A stretch of DNA of 64,000 bases from Streptomyces avicenniae (GTDB lineage: Bacteria > Actinomycetota > Actinomycetes > Streptomycetales > Streptomycetaceae), in assembly GCF_000719135.1 (NCBI RefSeq), contig NZ_JOEK01000012.1, positions 62,001 through 126,000 on the forward strand. The letters are read 5' to 3'. The notes beneath the pieces are model-generated. The model was not told where the DNA came from. It was given only the letters and a program-made list of their open reading frames with translations, and searched no databases. The position numbers and the translations under genes are program-made. Below are positions 25,479 to 34,570 of this stretch, piece by piece (within the stretch, counting starts at the first letter, position 1; every line of letters starts with the position of its first letter).

Positions 25479-25520
25479 CGGCGCGGCGCCGGGACCGTGC
25501 GAGGTCCGGGCGCCGCGCCG
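25479..25520 (-). terminator. Hairpin downstream of lon
   Basis: Two 18-base arms (25479-25496 and 25503-25520) pair with one mismatch around a six-base loop, ten bases after the lon stop codon. GC content of the stem is extreme and there is no U tract, as is common for Streptomyces terminators. Confidence 0.7.
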
Positions 25521-25529
25521 CGAGCGGGG

Positions 25530-27929
25530 TCAGGCCGCGACCGCCACCGCCGGTGAGGCGGCCGGGGCGAGGGCCAGATCGAGCACCTGGCGGACGTCCG
25601 TGACCGGGTGGACGTCGAGCTTCGCCAGGATCTCGGCGGGCACGTCGTCCAGGTCCGGCTCGTTCCGCTTCGGGATGATCACCGTCGTCGCACCCGCCCG
25701 GTGCGCGGCCAGCAACTTCTGCTTCAGGCCGCCGATGGGCAGGACCCGCCCGGTCAGCGAGACCTCGCCGGTCATCGCCACCTCGGGCCGCACCTGCCGT
25801 CCGCTGAGCAGCGACGCCAGGGCGGTCGTCATGGTGATGCCCGCGCTCGGCCCGTCCTTCGGCACCGCGCCCGCCGGGATGTGCAGGTGGACGCCGCGCT
25901 CCTTCAGGTCGCCGACCGGCAGCTCCAGCTCCGCCCCGCGCGAGCGCAGGTAGGACAGGGCGATGGCGGCCGACTCCTTCATGACGTCGCCCAGCTGCCC
26001 CGTCAGGGTCAGCCCGGCGCCGCCGGTCTCCGGATCGGCGAGCGACGCCTCGATGAACAGGACGTCACCGCCCGCCCCGGTGACCGCGAGCCCCGTCGCG
26101 ACGCCGGGGACGGCCGTACGCCGCTCCGCCGGCTCCTGCGCCGACTCGGGCGTGTGGTGCGGCCTGCCGATCAGCCCGGCCAGCGCACCGGTCGTCACGG
26201 TGTACGGCAGCTCCTGCTCCCCCAGCTCCGCGCGCGCCGCGACCTTCCGCAGCAGCCGGGCGACCAGCCGCTCCAGGTTCCGCACGCCCGCCTCACGGGT
26301 GTACTCGCCCGCCAGCTTCCGCAGCACGCCGTCCTCGACGGTGACCTCGCCGCCGGTCAGACCGGCGCGCTCCAGCTGCCGGGGCAGCAGGTGGTCCCGG
26401 GCGATGACGACCTTCTCGTCCTCGGTGTAGCCGTCGAGCCGCACCAGCTCCATCCGGTCGAGCAGCGGCTCGGGGATGGCCTCCAGGACGTTCGCCGTGG
26501 CCAAGAACACCACGTCGGACAGGTCGAGGTCCACTTCGAGGTAGTGGTCGCGGAAGGTGTGGTTCTGCGCGGGGTCGAGCACTTCGAGCAGCGCGGCGGC
26601 GGGGTCGCCGCGGTAGTCGCTGCCGACCTTGTCGATCTCGTCCAGCAGGACGACCGGGTTCATCGAACCTGCCTCCCTGACGGCCCGGACGATGCGGCCG
26701 GGCAGCGCGCCGACGTACGTACGCCGGTGGCCGCGGATCTCCGCCTCGTCCCGCACGCCGCCGAGCGCGACGCGGACGAACTTCCGGCCCATCGCGCGGG
26801 CGACGCTCTCGCCGAGCGACGTCTTGCCGACGCCCGGCGGGCCGACGAGTGCGAGCACCGCGCCGCCCCTCCGTCCGCCGATGACGCCGAGGCCCCGGTC
26901 ACCGCGCCGCTTGCGCACGGCCAGGTACTCGGTGATGCGCGCCTTCACGTCGTCGAGACCGGCGTGGTCGGCGTCCAGCACCTCCTTGGCGCCCGCGATG
27001 TCGTACGCGTCCTCGGTGCGGACCTGCCAGGGCAGCTCAAGGACGGTGTCCAGCCAGGTGCGTATCCAGCCGCCCTCAGGACTGGCGTCCGAGGAGCGCT
27101 CCAGCTTGTCCAGCTCCTTGAGCGCGGCCTCGCGGACGTGCTCCGGCAGGTCGGCGGCCTCGACGCGGGCGCGGTAGTCGTCGCCCTCGTCCGCGGCGTC
27201 GCCGTTCAGCTCGGACAGCTCCTTGCGCACGGCTTCCAGCTGCCTGCGCAGCAGGAACTCGCGCTGCTGCTTGTCCACGCCGTCCTGGACGTCCTTGGCG
27301 ATCGTCTCGGCGACGTCCTCCTCGGCGAGGTGGTCGCTCAGCAGCTTGGTGGCCAGGCGCAGCCGCTCCACCGGGTCGGTGGAGCGCAGCAGCGCGAGGC
27401 GCTGCTCGACGGTGAGGAACGGGGAGTAGCCGGCGTTGTCCGCCAGCGCGCCCGGGTCCTCGATCTGGGCGACGCGGTCCACGACCTGCCAGGCCCCGCG
27501 CTTGCGCAGCCAGGACGTCGTGAGCGCCTTGTACTCCTTGACCAGCTCGGCGACGGCACCGGGCAGCGGGCTCGGCGCCGCCTCGGCGACGGGCGTGCCC
27601 TCCACCCACAGCGCGGCGCCTGGCCCGGTCGTGCCCGCGCCGATACGGACGCGGCGCAGGCCGCGCACCAGCGCGCCCGGGTCACCGTCGGCAAGCCGTC
27701 CGACCTGCTCCACACGGCCCAGCACACCGATGTCCGCGTACGCGCCGCCGACACGCGGCACCAGCAGCACACGGGGCTTCTCCCCCCGCGGCGCGGCGGC
27801 CTGGGCGGCCTCCACGGCGGCGCGCACCTCGGATTCCGACAACTCAAGCGGCACGACCATCCCTGGCAGCACCACCTCGTCATCCAGCGGCAGCACGGGC
27901 AGGGTGAGTGCGTCGAACGACGAAGTCAT
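25530..27929 (-). CDS. lon: ATP-dependent Lon protease
   Basis: A 799-residue LonA protein, normal length. The N-terminal substrate domain begins [20 protein letters not shown], the AAA+ domain carries Walker [16 protein letters not shown] and Walker [12 protein letters not shown], and the protease domain carries the catalytic serine in [11 protein letters not shown] with the lysine in [14 protein letters not shown]. It degrades misfolded and regulatory proteins in the cytoplasm. A HAIR-type repeat 22 bases upstream of ATG 27929 indicates control by HspR, as known for Streptomyces lon. Monocistronic, with a terminator hairpin behind it. Confidence 0.97.
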   Translation of the reverse strand: MTSSFDALTLPVLPLDDEVVLPGMVVPLELSESEVRAAVEAAQAAAPRGEKPRVLLVPRVGGAYADIGVLGRVEQVGRLADGDPGALVRGLRRVRIGAGTTGPGAALWVEGTPVAEAAPSPLPGAVAELVKEYKALTTSWLRKRGAWQVVDRVAQIEDPGALADNAGYSPFLTVEQRLALLRSTDPVERLRLATKLLSDHLAEEDVAETIAKDVQDGVDKQQREFLLRRQLEAVRKELSELNGDAADEGDDYRARVEAADLPEHVREAALKELDKLERSSDASPEGGWIRTWLDTVLELPWQVRTEDAYDIAGAKEVLDADHAGLDDVKARITEYLAVRKRRGDRGLGVIGGRRGGAVLALVGPPGVGKTSLGESVARAMGRKFVRVALGGVRDEAEIRGHRRTYVGALPGRIVRAVREAGSMNPVVLLDEIDKVGSDYRGDPAAALLEVLDPAQNHTFRDHYLEVDLDLSDVVFLATANVLEAIPEPLLDRMELVRLDGYTEDEKVVIARDHLLPRQLERAGLTGGEVTVEDGVLRKLAGEYTREAGVRNLERLVARLLRKVAARAELGEQELPYTVTTGALAGLIGRPHHTPESAQEPAERRTAVPGVATGLAVTGAGGDVLFIEASLADPETGGAGLTLTGQLGDVMKESAAIALSYLRSRGAELELPVGDLKERGVHLHIPAGAVPKDGPSAGITMTTALASLLSGRQVRPEVAMTGEVSLTGRVLPIGGLKQKLLAAHRAGATTVIIPKRNEPDLDDVPAEILAKLDVHPVTDVRQVLDLALAPAASPAVAVAA

Positions 27930-27950
27930 GAACTCTCCCTAGTCAGGCTA

Positions 27951-27971
27951 ATTGAGCTATGCAGGCTCAAT
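27951..27971. promoter_or_regulatory. HAIR element (HspR-type inverted repeat) upstream of lon
   Basis: ATTGAGC-N7-GCTCAAT is a perfect 7-base inverted repeat with the seven-base spacer of the HAIR consensus CTTGAGT-N7-ACTCAAG. It lies 22-42 bases before the lon start and would overlap the promoter. HspR repression of lon and chaperone genes through HAIR is established in Streptomyces. Confidence 0.85.
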
Positions 27972-28111
27972 GCTTCGGTGGCCCTAGATGTTCCCGCACC
28001 CGGCGATGTTCGCTCTGGGCGATCGGGCGCTCGCGGAACGGCCACATGCCCCCGGTCAGGAGAACACCGCGGGCCCCTCCGCCCTTCCCGCCCGCCCCCG
28101 CGCACGCGAAA

Positions 28112-28139
28112 GCCCCCGGTCACGACCGCGACCGGGGGC
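28112..28139 (-). terminator. Hairpin downstream of the DUF5753 regulator
   Basis: A perfect 10-base stem (GCCCCCGGTC at 28112-28121 with its complement at 28130-28139) and an eight-base loop, 28 bases after the stop of the leftward regulator gene and before the lon promoter region. Confidence 0.7.
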
Positions 28140-28167
28140 AGGGGGCAGGGGGCAGGAAAGGGGCCGT

Positions 28168-29079
28168 CTACAGCTCGCGCAGCACCCGCACGAGGAACGC
28201 CTCCGTCGCCGTCGGCGGCTCGGCCTCCACCACGAGGCGGTTCATCATGTGCCGGTACAGCTCGATGTCGGCGGGCTTGTCGGGGTACACCCCGCCCGTC
28301 AGCTGCTCCAGGTACACCACGTCGGGCAGCTCGCCGCCCGGCGGGCGCAGCACCGTGACCGGCCCGCCGACGGCCGGGTGCCCGCCCGCGGAGAACGGCA
28401 TCACCTGGATCGTCACGTGCGGCAGCCGCGCGCTCTCGATCAGGTGCTCAAGCTGCGCCCGCATCAGCGCCACGCCGCACATCGGCCGCCGCAGGGCCGC
28501 CTCGTCGATGACGACCCACAGGTGCGGCGGACGGCCGCGCTCCAGCAGCCTGCGGCGCTCCATCCGGAGCTGGAGGCGCCGCTCGGTGCGCTCCTCCTCC
28601 GCGTCGGGCCCGAGCCGCAGCACGGCACGCGCGTAGCCCTCCGTCTGGAGGAGCCCGGGGATGAACTGCAACTCGTAGGCGCGGATGACCATGGCGGCCT
28701 GTTCGAGCCCGAGGTAGACGTTCAGCCAGCTCGGCACGACGTCGTGGTAGACATGCCACCAGCCCGGCACGTTGCTCTGCCGCGCGAGGGCGAGGAGGGT
28801 GGCGCGCTCGGCCTCGTCGGTCACGCCGTACAGCGTGAGCAGGTCCTCGACGTCGCGCGGCTTGAAGCCGGTGCGGCCCATCTCCAGCCTGCTGATCTTG
28901 GAGTGCGAGGCGCGGATACGGCGCCCGGCCTCCAGTCCTGTGATGCCGCGCTCCTCGCGCAGGCGCCGCAGCCTGGCCCCGAGGATCATGCGGGGTACGG
29001 TCGGTCCGGTCCGCTGCTGGTTCGGGGAGCGGACGAGGTCGCGCTCGCCGATGGCCTCTTCCTGGCGCGTCGCGCCCAT
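28168..29079 (-). CDS. XRE-type regulator with C-terminal DUF5753 domain
   Basis: A 303-residue protein. The HTH spans about residues 30-85 (LRRLREERGITGLEAGRRIR and ASHSKISRLEMGRTGFKPRD). The DUF5753 (Scr1-type antitoxin-like) domain follows, with VPSWLNVYLGLEQAAMVIRA and ELQFIPGLLQTEGYARAV. ATG 29079 is preferred to ATG 29091 because GGGAG lies five bases before it. Such regulators usually come with a small DUF397 protein gene directly downstream; here there is a terminator instead, so this is an orphan member. Target unknown. Confidence 0.88.
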   Translation of the reverse strand: MGATRQEEAIGERDLVRSPNQQRTGPTVPRMILGARLRRLREERGITGLEAGRRIRASHSKISRLEMGRTGFKPRDVEDLLTLYGVTDEAERATLLALARQSNVPGWWHVYHDVVPSWLNVYLGLEQAAMVIRAYELQFIPGLLQTEGYARAVLRLGPDAEEERTERRLQLRMERRRLLERGRPPHLWVVIDEAALRRPMCGVALMRAQLEHLIESARLPHVTIQVMPFSAGGHPAVGGPVTVLRPPGGELPDVVYLEQLTGGVYPDKPADIELYRHMMNRLVVEAEPPTATEAFLVRVLREL

Positions 29080-29240
29080 GTCTGCTCCCATCGCAGTAGC
29101 GGCGAACGGCCAACTGTACTAAAGGCACCGCTCCTGGAGAGGTAGTGGTGTCACGGTTTTCGTCCACCGCCCCACCCGCCAACTGCCGTGCGCGGCGCGG
29201 TGATGATGACGCGTGACGTCCGGCGGCCTACGGTGGCGGC

Positions 29241-30890
29241 ATGACCTCCAGCACCCATGCGGTGACGAACCAGCCCCCGCCCCTGGCCGGATACGACGTC
29301 TTCGCACAGGACGCCGCCCTGGCGGAGGGAGTTGCCCGGTACGCGGAGCCGGGCGCGGCCGAGGAGCTGGCGGACGGTCTCGGCGCGCTCGGTCGGCTCG
29401 CGGGCTCGGCGGAGGCGCAGGAGTGGGGCACGCAGGCGAACGCGTCGCCGCCCGTGCTGCGCACCCACGACCGGTACGGGCACCGCGTGGACGAGGTGGA
29501 GTTCCACCCGGCGTGGCACCGGCTGCTGGAACGGGCGGTCGGCGCGGGCCTGACCGACGCGTGGTCGGGGCCGAGCCCTCAACTGCGGCGCACCGCGGGG
29601 TTCCTGGTCTGGACGCAGGTCGAGGCGGGCCACCTGTGCCCCGTCTCCATGACGCACGCCGCCGTGCCCGCACTGCGGGCGGAGCCGGAGCTGTCCCGTA
29701 CGTGGGCGCCGCTGCTGACGGCGCACGTGTACGAGCCGGGGCTGCGTCCGGTGGCGGAGAAGGCGGGCGCGCTCGCCGGGATGGGCATGACGGAGAAGCA
29801 GGGCGGCTCCGACGTGCGGGCGAACACGACGCGCGCCGAGCCGCTGTCCGAGCCGGGCGCGTACGCGCTCACCGGCCACAAGTGGTTCTGCTCCGCGCCG
29901 ATGTCGGACGCGTTCCTCGTGCTGGCGCAGGCGCCGGGCGGGCTGACGTGCTTCCTGCTGCCCCGGGTGCTGCCGGACGGGAGCCGCAACGCGTTCAGGC
30001 TCCAGCGGCTGAAGGACAAGCTGGGCGACCGCTCCAACGCCTCGTCCGAGGTGGAGTTCGACGGCTCGACGCTCGCGTGGCGCGTGGGCGAGGAGGGCAG
30101 GGGGGTGCCGACGATCATCGAGATGGTCGCGGCGACCCGGCTCGACTGCGTGACGGGCTCCGCCGGGGTCATGCGGCAGGCGGTGGCGCAGGCGCTGCAC
30201 CACACCGCGCACCGTTCGGCGTTCGGCGCGCCGCTGGCGGAGCAGCCGCTGATGCGGAACGTACTGGCGGACCTGGCGCTTGAGTCGGAGGCGGCGACGG
30301 CCCTGGCGCTGCGGATGGCGGCGGCGTACGACGGGGCGGCGGCGGGCAGCGCGCAGGAGCGGCATCTGCTGCGGCTGGCGCTGCCCGCCGCCAAGTACTG
30401 GGTGACGAAGCGCTGTACGCCGGTGGTGGCCGAGGCGCTGGAGTGCCTGGGCGGGAACGGGTACGTCGAGGAGTCGGGGATGCCCCGGCTGCTGCGGCAG
30501 TCGCCGCTCAACTCGATCTGGGAGGGCTCGGGGAACGTGCAGGCGCTCGACGTGCTGCGGGCGCTGCGCCGCGAGCCCGGCGCGCTGAACGCCTATCTGA
30601 CGGAGGTCGGCCTCGCCGCGGGCGCGGACCACCGGCTGGACGCGGCGATCAAGGACGTGCTGACCGAACTGTCCGACCTGGACGGCATCGAGGCGCGGGC
30701 GCGCCGTCTGGTGGAGCGGCTGGCGCGGGTGCTCCAGGGCGCGCTGCTGGTACGGCACGCGCCGTCGGCGGTGGCGGACGCCTTCTGCGCGGCACGGCTG
30801 GGGGGCGAGGGCGGCGCCGCGTTCGGCACGCTGCCGGGGGGCGTGGACACGGCGGCGCTCGTGGACCGGGCGCTCCCCCGGGTCGGGTAA
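29241..30890 (+). CDS. aidB: Acyl-CoA dehydrogenase-family DNA alkylation response protein (AidB-like)
   Basis: A 549-residue flavoprotein matching AidB in length and layout: an N-terminal region QPPPLAGYDVFAQDAALAEG, the ACAD core GMGMTEKQGGSDVRANTTRA, EMVAATRLDCVTGSAGVMRQ, and ECLGGNGYVEESGMPRLLRQ followed by PLNSIWEGSGN. AidB binds DNA and protects against alkylating agents. The ogt and Ada-AlkA genes lie about 6 kb away. It is transcribed alone rightward. Confidence 0.9.
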   Translation: MTSSTHAVTNQPPPLAGYDVFAQDAALAEGVARYAEPGAAEELADGLGALGRLAGSAEAQEWGTQANASPPVLRTHDRYGHRVDEVEFHPAWHRLLERAVGAGLTDAWSGPSPQLRRTAGFLVWTQVEAGHLCPVSMTHAAVPALRAEPELSRTWAPLLTAHVYEPGLRPVAEKAGALAGMGMTEKQGGSDVRANTTRAEPLSEPGAYALTGHKWFCSAPMSDAFLVLAQAPGGLTCFLLPRVLPDGSRNAFRLQRLKDKLGDRSNASSEVEFDGSTLAWRVGEEGRGVPTIIEMVAATRLDCVTGSAGVMRQAVAQALHHTAHRSAFGAPLAEQPLMRNVLADLALESEAATALALRMAAAYDGAAAGSAQERHLLRLALPAAKYWVTKRCTPVVAEALECLGGNGYVEESGMPRLLRQSPLNSIWEGSGNVQALDVLRALRREPGALNAYLTEVGLAAGADHRLDAAIKDVLTELSDLDGIEARARRLVERLARVLQGALLVRHAPSAVADAFCAARLGGEGGAAFGTLPGGVDTAALVDRALPRVG

Positions 30891-30978
30891 CGTGGCGGGC
30901 ACGGCGCCGGTCAGGCGCCTTCGCGCGGCCACGGAATCGGCACTCCGGGCGCGACCAAGGGTGACCGACCCTTCACCG

Positions 30979-30995
30979 GTCTCACGAGGTGAGAC
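30979..30995. promoter_or_regulatory. Inverted repeat upstream of the sulfur-assimilation leader
   Basis: GTCTCAC-GAG-GTGAGAC is a perfect 7-base inverted repeat with a three-base spacer, 61 bases before the HVDL leader ORF. The position suggests an operator or activator site for the sulfur-assimilation transcript. No binding protein is encoded next to it. Confidence 0.5.
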
Positions 30996-31056
30996 AGGGC
31001 CGTCCGCATGCCGGGCACCGGTGGACTCGGGCGTAACACCGTGCCACGCTGCCGTC

Positions 31057-31140
31057 ATGTCTGAAGCTGGTACGCCCCTGGTGAGTCGGCGCCATGTCGA
31101 TCTCGGACGCATGTCCAGCGCCATCTGTCCGGCGGACTGA
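31057..31140 (+). CDS. HVDL-type putative leader peptide upstream of sulfite reductase
   Basis: A 27-residue ORF, MSEAGTPLVSRRHVDLGRMS then SAICPAD, 141 bases before the sulfite reductase gene. The RRHVDLGRMSSAIC core is a recognised actinobacterial leader-peptide type found before sulfur metabolism genes. The single cysteine near the end invites a cysteine-responsive translation or attenuation model, which is inference. A second member of the same type precedes cysteine dioxygenase at 43210. Confidence 0.75.
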   Translation: MSEAGTPLVSRRHVDLGRMSSAICPAD

Positions 31141-31281
31141 GCCGCAGCCCCCGCCGTTCCCCGCGTTCCGCCCGTTTCACGCATTCCTCGCACGCCCCGA
31201 CTCTGTCCCGGTGCCCGCACAGCCGCGGGCCGCCTCGGGCCGGAGCCGCCCTGCTGCCTGTAGAAAGACACCGACGCGAAC

Positions 31282-32976
31282 ATGTCCGACAGCGCGAAGA
31301 AGCCCACCGCCCCGACCCGCCGCAAGCCAGGACGCCACCGCGGCGAGGGCCAGTGGGCGGCGGGACACCTCACCCCGCTGAACGGGAACGAGCAGTTCAA
31401 GAAGGACGACGACGGCCTCAACGTGCGCACGCGCATCGAGACCGTCTACGCCCAGCGGGGCTTCGACGCGATCGACCCCAACGACCTGCGCGGGCGCATG
31501 CGCTGGTGGGGCCTGTACACGCAGCGCCGTCCCGGGATCGACGGCGGCAAGACCGCCATCCTCGAACCCGAGGAGCTGGACGACGAGTTCTTCATGCTGC
31601 GCGTGCGGATCGACGGCGGGCGGCTCACCACGGCGCAGCTGCGCGTCATCGGCGAGATCTCGCAGGAGTTCGCGCGCGGCACCGCCGACATCACGGACCG
31701 GCAGAACATCCAGTACCACTGGATCCGCATCGAGGACATGCCGGAGATCTGGCGGCGCCTCGAAGGCGTGGGCCTGTCCACCACCGAGGCGTGCGGCGAC
31801 ACCCCGCGCGTCATCCTCGGCTCGCCGGTCGCCGGGATCGCCGCGGACGAGATCATCGACGGCACGCCCGCGATCGACGCGATCATGCGCCGCGTCGTCG
31901 GCAACAAGGCGTACTCCAACCTGCCGCGCAAGTTCAAGACGGCGATCTCCGGCTCGCCGCACCTGGACGTGGCGCACGAGATCAACGACATCGCGTTCGT
32001 CGGCGTCAACCACCCCGAGCACGGCCCGGGGTTCGACGTGTGGGTCGGCGGCGGCCTGTCCACGAACCCGCGCATCGGCGTACGGCTGGGCGCCTGGGTG
32101 CCGCTCGACGAGGTCGCGGACGTCCACGAGGCCGTCATCGGCCTGTACCGCGACTACGGCTACCGCCGCCTGCGGACGCGGGCGCGCATCAAGTTCCTGA
32201 TCGCCGACTGGGGCGTCGAGAAGTTCCGGCAGGTCCTTGAGGACGAGTACCTGCTGCGCCGCATGATCGACGGCCCCGCCCCCGAACAGCCCGTGCACGC
32301 CTGGCGCGACCACGTCGGCGTCCACCGGCAGCGCGACGGCCTCCACTACGTCGGCTTCGCGCCGCGCGTCGGCCGGGTGGACGGCGCGACGCTGGCGAAG
32401 ATCGCCGACCTCGCCGAGGCGCACGGCTCGGGCCGCGTCCGCACCACCGTGCAGCAGAAGATGATCGTCCTGGACGTGCCCGAGGAGCGGACGGCCTCGC
32501 TCGCCGAGGGCCTGGCCGCGCTCGGCCTGACGACGACCCCCTCGGTGTTCCGGCGCGGCACGATGGCCTGCACCGGCATCGAGTTCTGCAAGCTGGCGAT
32601 CGTCGAGACCAAGGCGCGGGCCGCCTGGCTCATCGAGGAGATGGAGCGCAGGCTCCCCGAGTTCGACGAGCCGCTGACCATCAACGTCAACGGCTGCCCC
32701 AACTCGTGCGCGCGCATCCAGGTCGCGGACATCGGTCTCAAGGGGCAGCTGGTCCTGGACGACGACGGCCGCCAGGTCGAGGGCTTCCAGGTGCACCTGG
32801 GCGGCTCGCTCGGCCTGGAACCGGGCTTCGGCCGCAAGGTCCGCGGCCTCAAGGTGACCTCCGAGGGCCTGGCCGACTACGTGGAACGCGTCCTGCGCGC
32901 CTACCTCGCCGGGCGCGAGCCGGACGAGCGGTTCGCCACCTGGGTGACGCGCGCCGACGAGGGGGTCCTCGCATGA
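31282..32976 (+). CDS. Ferredoxin-type sulfite (nitrite/sulfite) reductase
   Basis: A 564-residue siroheme protein of the SirA/NirA type. The 4Fe-4S/siroheme cysteines are C430 and C436 (ACTGIEFC) and C472 and C476 (NGCPNSC). The N-terminal half has the parasite repeat with RMRWWGLYTQRRPGIDGGK and TADITDRQNIQYHWIR. It reduces sulfite to sulfide with ferredoxin; the cys genes downstream favour sulfite over nitrite. Its stop overlaps the next start (ATGA). It is the first large gene of the sulfur operon. Confidence 0.93.
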   Translation: MSDSAKKPTAPTRRKPGRHRGEGQWAAGHLTPLNGNEQFKKDDDGLNVRTRIETVYAQRGFDAIDPNDLRGRMRWWGLYTQRRPGIDGGKTAILEPEELDDEFFMLRVRIDGGRLTTAQLRVIGEISQEFARGTADITDRQNIQYHWIRIEDMPEIWRRLEGVGLSTTEACGDTPRVILGSPVAGIAADEIIDGTPAIDAIMRRVVGNKAYSNLPRKFKTAISGSPHLDVAHEINDIAFVGVNHPEHGPGFDVWVGGGLSTNPRIGVRLGAWVPLDEVADVHEAVIGLYRDYGYRRLRTRARIKFLIADWGVEKFRQVLEDEYLLRRMIDGPAPEQPVHAWRDHVGVHRQRDGLHYVGFAPRVGRVDGATLAKIADLAEAHGSGRVRTTVQQKMIVLDVPEERTASLAEGLAALGLTTTPSVFRRGTMACTGIEFCKLAIVETKARAAWLIEEMERRLPEFDEPLTINVNGCPNSCARIQVADIGLKGQLVLDDDGRQVEGFQVHLGGSLGLEPGFGRKVRGLKVTSEGLADYVERVLRAYLAGREPDERFATWVTRADEGVLA

Positions 32977-33158
32977 GCGAGCGCGCCGCCCCGTTCTACT
33001 GCCCCTACTGCGGCGACGAGGACCTGCGCCCCAGCGAGGAGGGCCACGGCGCGTGGGAGTGCGCCGCGTGCAACCGGGCGTTCCGCCTCTCGTTCCTCGG
33101 CCTGCTGGCGAAGGGGCTCACCCGCCCCGCCAAGGACGGCGGCGGCGGGACGGACTGA
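32973..33158 (+). CDS. Small zinc-ribbon protein of the sulfur operon
   Basis: A 61-residue protein with two CxxC pairs (FYCPYCGDEDL and WECAACNRAF), so a zinc ribbon is likely. ATG 32973 overlaps the sulfite reductase stop by four bases, which indicates coupled, roughly equimolar synthesis. It lies between sulfite reductase and APS reductase. Function unknown; a small metal- or electron-handling accessory of sulfite reduction is plausible. Confidence 0.8.
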   Translation: MSERAAPFYCPYCGDEDLRPSEEGHGAWECAACNRAFRLSFLGLLAKGLTRPAKDGGGGTD

Positions 33159-33220
33159 CCCGCACGGGGCCGCCGGTCAGCACCGGCCAGGAAGCCGAGA
33201 GAGCCGAGAGAGGGGACAGG

Positions 33221-33937
33221 ATGAGCATCGCCACCACCACGCACCCGCGGCACGCCGACGACCTGCGGCTGCTCGCCGAACGCGCGGGCCGCGAGCTGGA
33301 GGACGCGCCCGCGCTGGACGTCCTGCGCTGGGCGGGCGAGACGTTCGGCGCGCGCCTGTGCGTCACCGCGTCGATGGCGGACGCCGTCGTGGCGCACCTG
33401 GCGTCCCGCGCCCGCCCCGGCATCGACGTCGTGTTCCTCGACACCGGCTACCACTTCCCCGAGACCCTCGGCACGCGCGACGCGGTGGCGGCCGTCATGG
33501 ACGTCAACGTCATCTCGTTGACGCCGCGCCGGAGCGTCGCCGAGCAGGACGCGGAGCACGGCCCGGCGCTCCACGACCGCGACCCCGACCTGTGCTGCGC
33601 CCTGCGGAAGGTGAAGCCGCTGGAGGAGGGCCTGCGCGGCTACGACGCGTGGGCCACCGGGCTGCGCCGCGACGAGTCCCCTTCCCGCGCCGACACGCCC
33701 GTCGTGAGCTGGGACGAACGGCGCGGAAAGGTGAAAATTGCCCCGATAGCCCGGTGGACGGAGGACGACGTGGACGCCTACGTGGCCGAGCACGGCGTCC
33801 TCACCAACCCGCTGCTCCAGGACGGCTACACGTCCGTCGGCTGCGCCCCCTGCACCCGGCGGACGCTCGACGGGGAGGACGCGCGGGCCGGGCGCTGGGC
33901 CGGGCTCGCCAAGACCGAGTGCGGGCTGCACGGATGA
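33221..33937 (+). CDS. cysH: Adenylyl-sulfate (APS/PAPS) reductase
   Basis: A 238-residue reductase starting at ATG 33221 with AGGGGACAGG before it. Besides the PP-loop-type core (DVVFLDTGYHFPETLGTRDA) it has the cysteine pairs DLCCALRKVKPL and VGCAPCTRR and the C-terminal KTECGLHG. The paired cysteines show the 4Fe-4S form that reduces APS; the last cysteine is the catalytic one. The product sulfite goes to the reductase encoded upstream. Confidence 0.93.
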   Translation: MSIATTTHPRHADDLRLLAERAGRELEDAPALDVLRWAGETFGARLCVTASMADAVVAHLASRARPGIDVVFLDTGYHFPETLGTRDAVAAVMDVNVISLTPRRSVAEQDAEHGPALHDRDPDLCCALRKVKPLEEGLRGYDAWATGLRRDESPSRADTPVVSWDERRGKVKIAPIARWTEDDVDAYVAEHGVLTNPLLQDGYTSVGCAPCTRRTLDGEDARAGRWAGLAKTECGLHG

Positions 33938-33986
33938 GGCACGCGACCACCTGCCCCACCACCGACCGACAGCGAGGAAGCGGGAG

Positions 33987-34532
33987 ATGAGCGAGAACGC
34001 CCAGGGCGCCACCATCTGGCTCACCGGTCTGCCCAGCGCGGGCAAGACCACCATCGCCCGCGCGCTGGCCGCGCGCCTCGGCGCCGCCGGACGGCGCGTC
34101 GAGGTGCTGGACGGCGACGAGATCCGCGAGTTCCTGTCCGCGGGCCTCGGGTTCACGCGCGAGGACCGGCACGTCAACGTGCAGCGCATCGGCTTCGTCG
34201 CCGAACTGCTGTCCTCGCACGGGGTCCTGACGCTGGTGCCGGTCATCGCGCCGTACGCCGACAGCCGCGAGGCCGTCCGCAAGCGCCACCAGGCCGCCGG
34301 GACCGGCTATGTCGAGGTGCACGTCGCGACGCCGGTCGAGGTCTGCTCCGAGCGGGACGTGAAGGGCCTGTACGCACGCCAGGCCGCCGGTGAACTGACC
34401 GGCCTCACCGGCGTGGACGACCCGTACGAGGCGCCCGCAGAACCCGACCTGCGCATCGAGACGCACGAGCGGACCGTGGACGAGTCGGCCGCCGCCCTGC
34501 ACGCACTGCTGGTCTCCAGGGGGCTGCTGTGA
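33987..34532 (+). CDS. cysC: Adenylyl-sulfate kinase
   Basis: A 181-residue APS kinase with P-loop TGLPSAGKTTIARAL, the DGDEIREFLS motif and VAELLSSHGV. It phosphorylates APS to PAPS. The Streptomyces pathway thus appears to hold both APS kinase and an Fe-S-type APS reductase in one operon; the kinase may serve sulfation. Its stop overlaps a GTG in the cysD frame. Confidence 0.93.
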   Translation: MSENAQGATIWLTGLPSAGKTTIARALAARLGAAGRRVEVLDGDEIREFLSAGLGFTREDRHVNVQRIGFVAELLSSHGVLTLVPVIAPYADSREAVRKRHQAAGTGYVEVHVATPVEVCSERDVKGLYARQAAGELTGLTGVDDPYEAPAEPDLRIETHERTVDESAAALHALLVSRGLL

Positions 34533-34570
34533 CGGACGGAAGCGACGGAAGCACGAGGAAGGGGAGCGGC

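Noticed and set aside
30892..31056. Longer version of the sulfur leader peptide starting at GTG 30892
   Set aside because: It would put the inverted repeat at 30979 inside the gene, and the conserved leader core needs only the part from 31057.
31282..32976. Reading of the siroheme enzyme as assimilatory nitrite reductase
   Set aside because: The motif cannot separate the two activities, but the operon with cysH, cysC, cysD and cysN favours sulfite.
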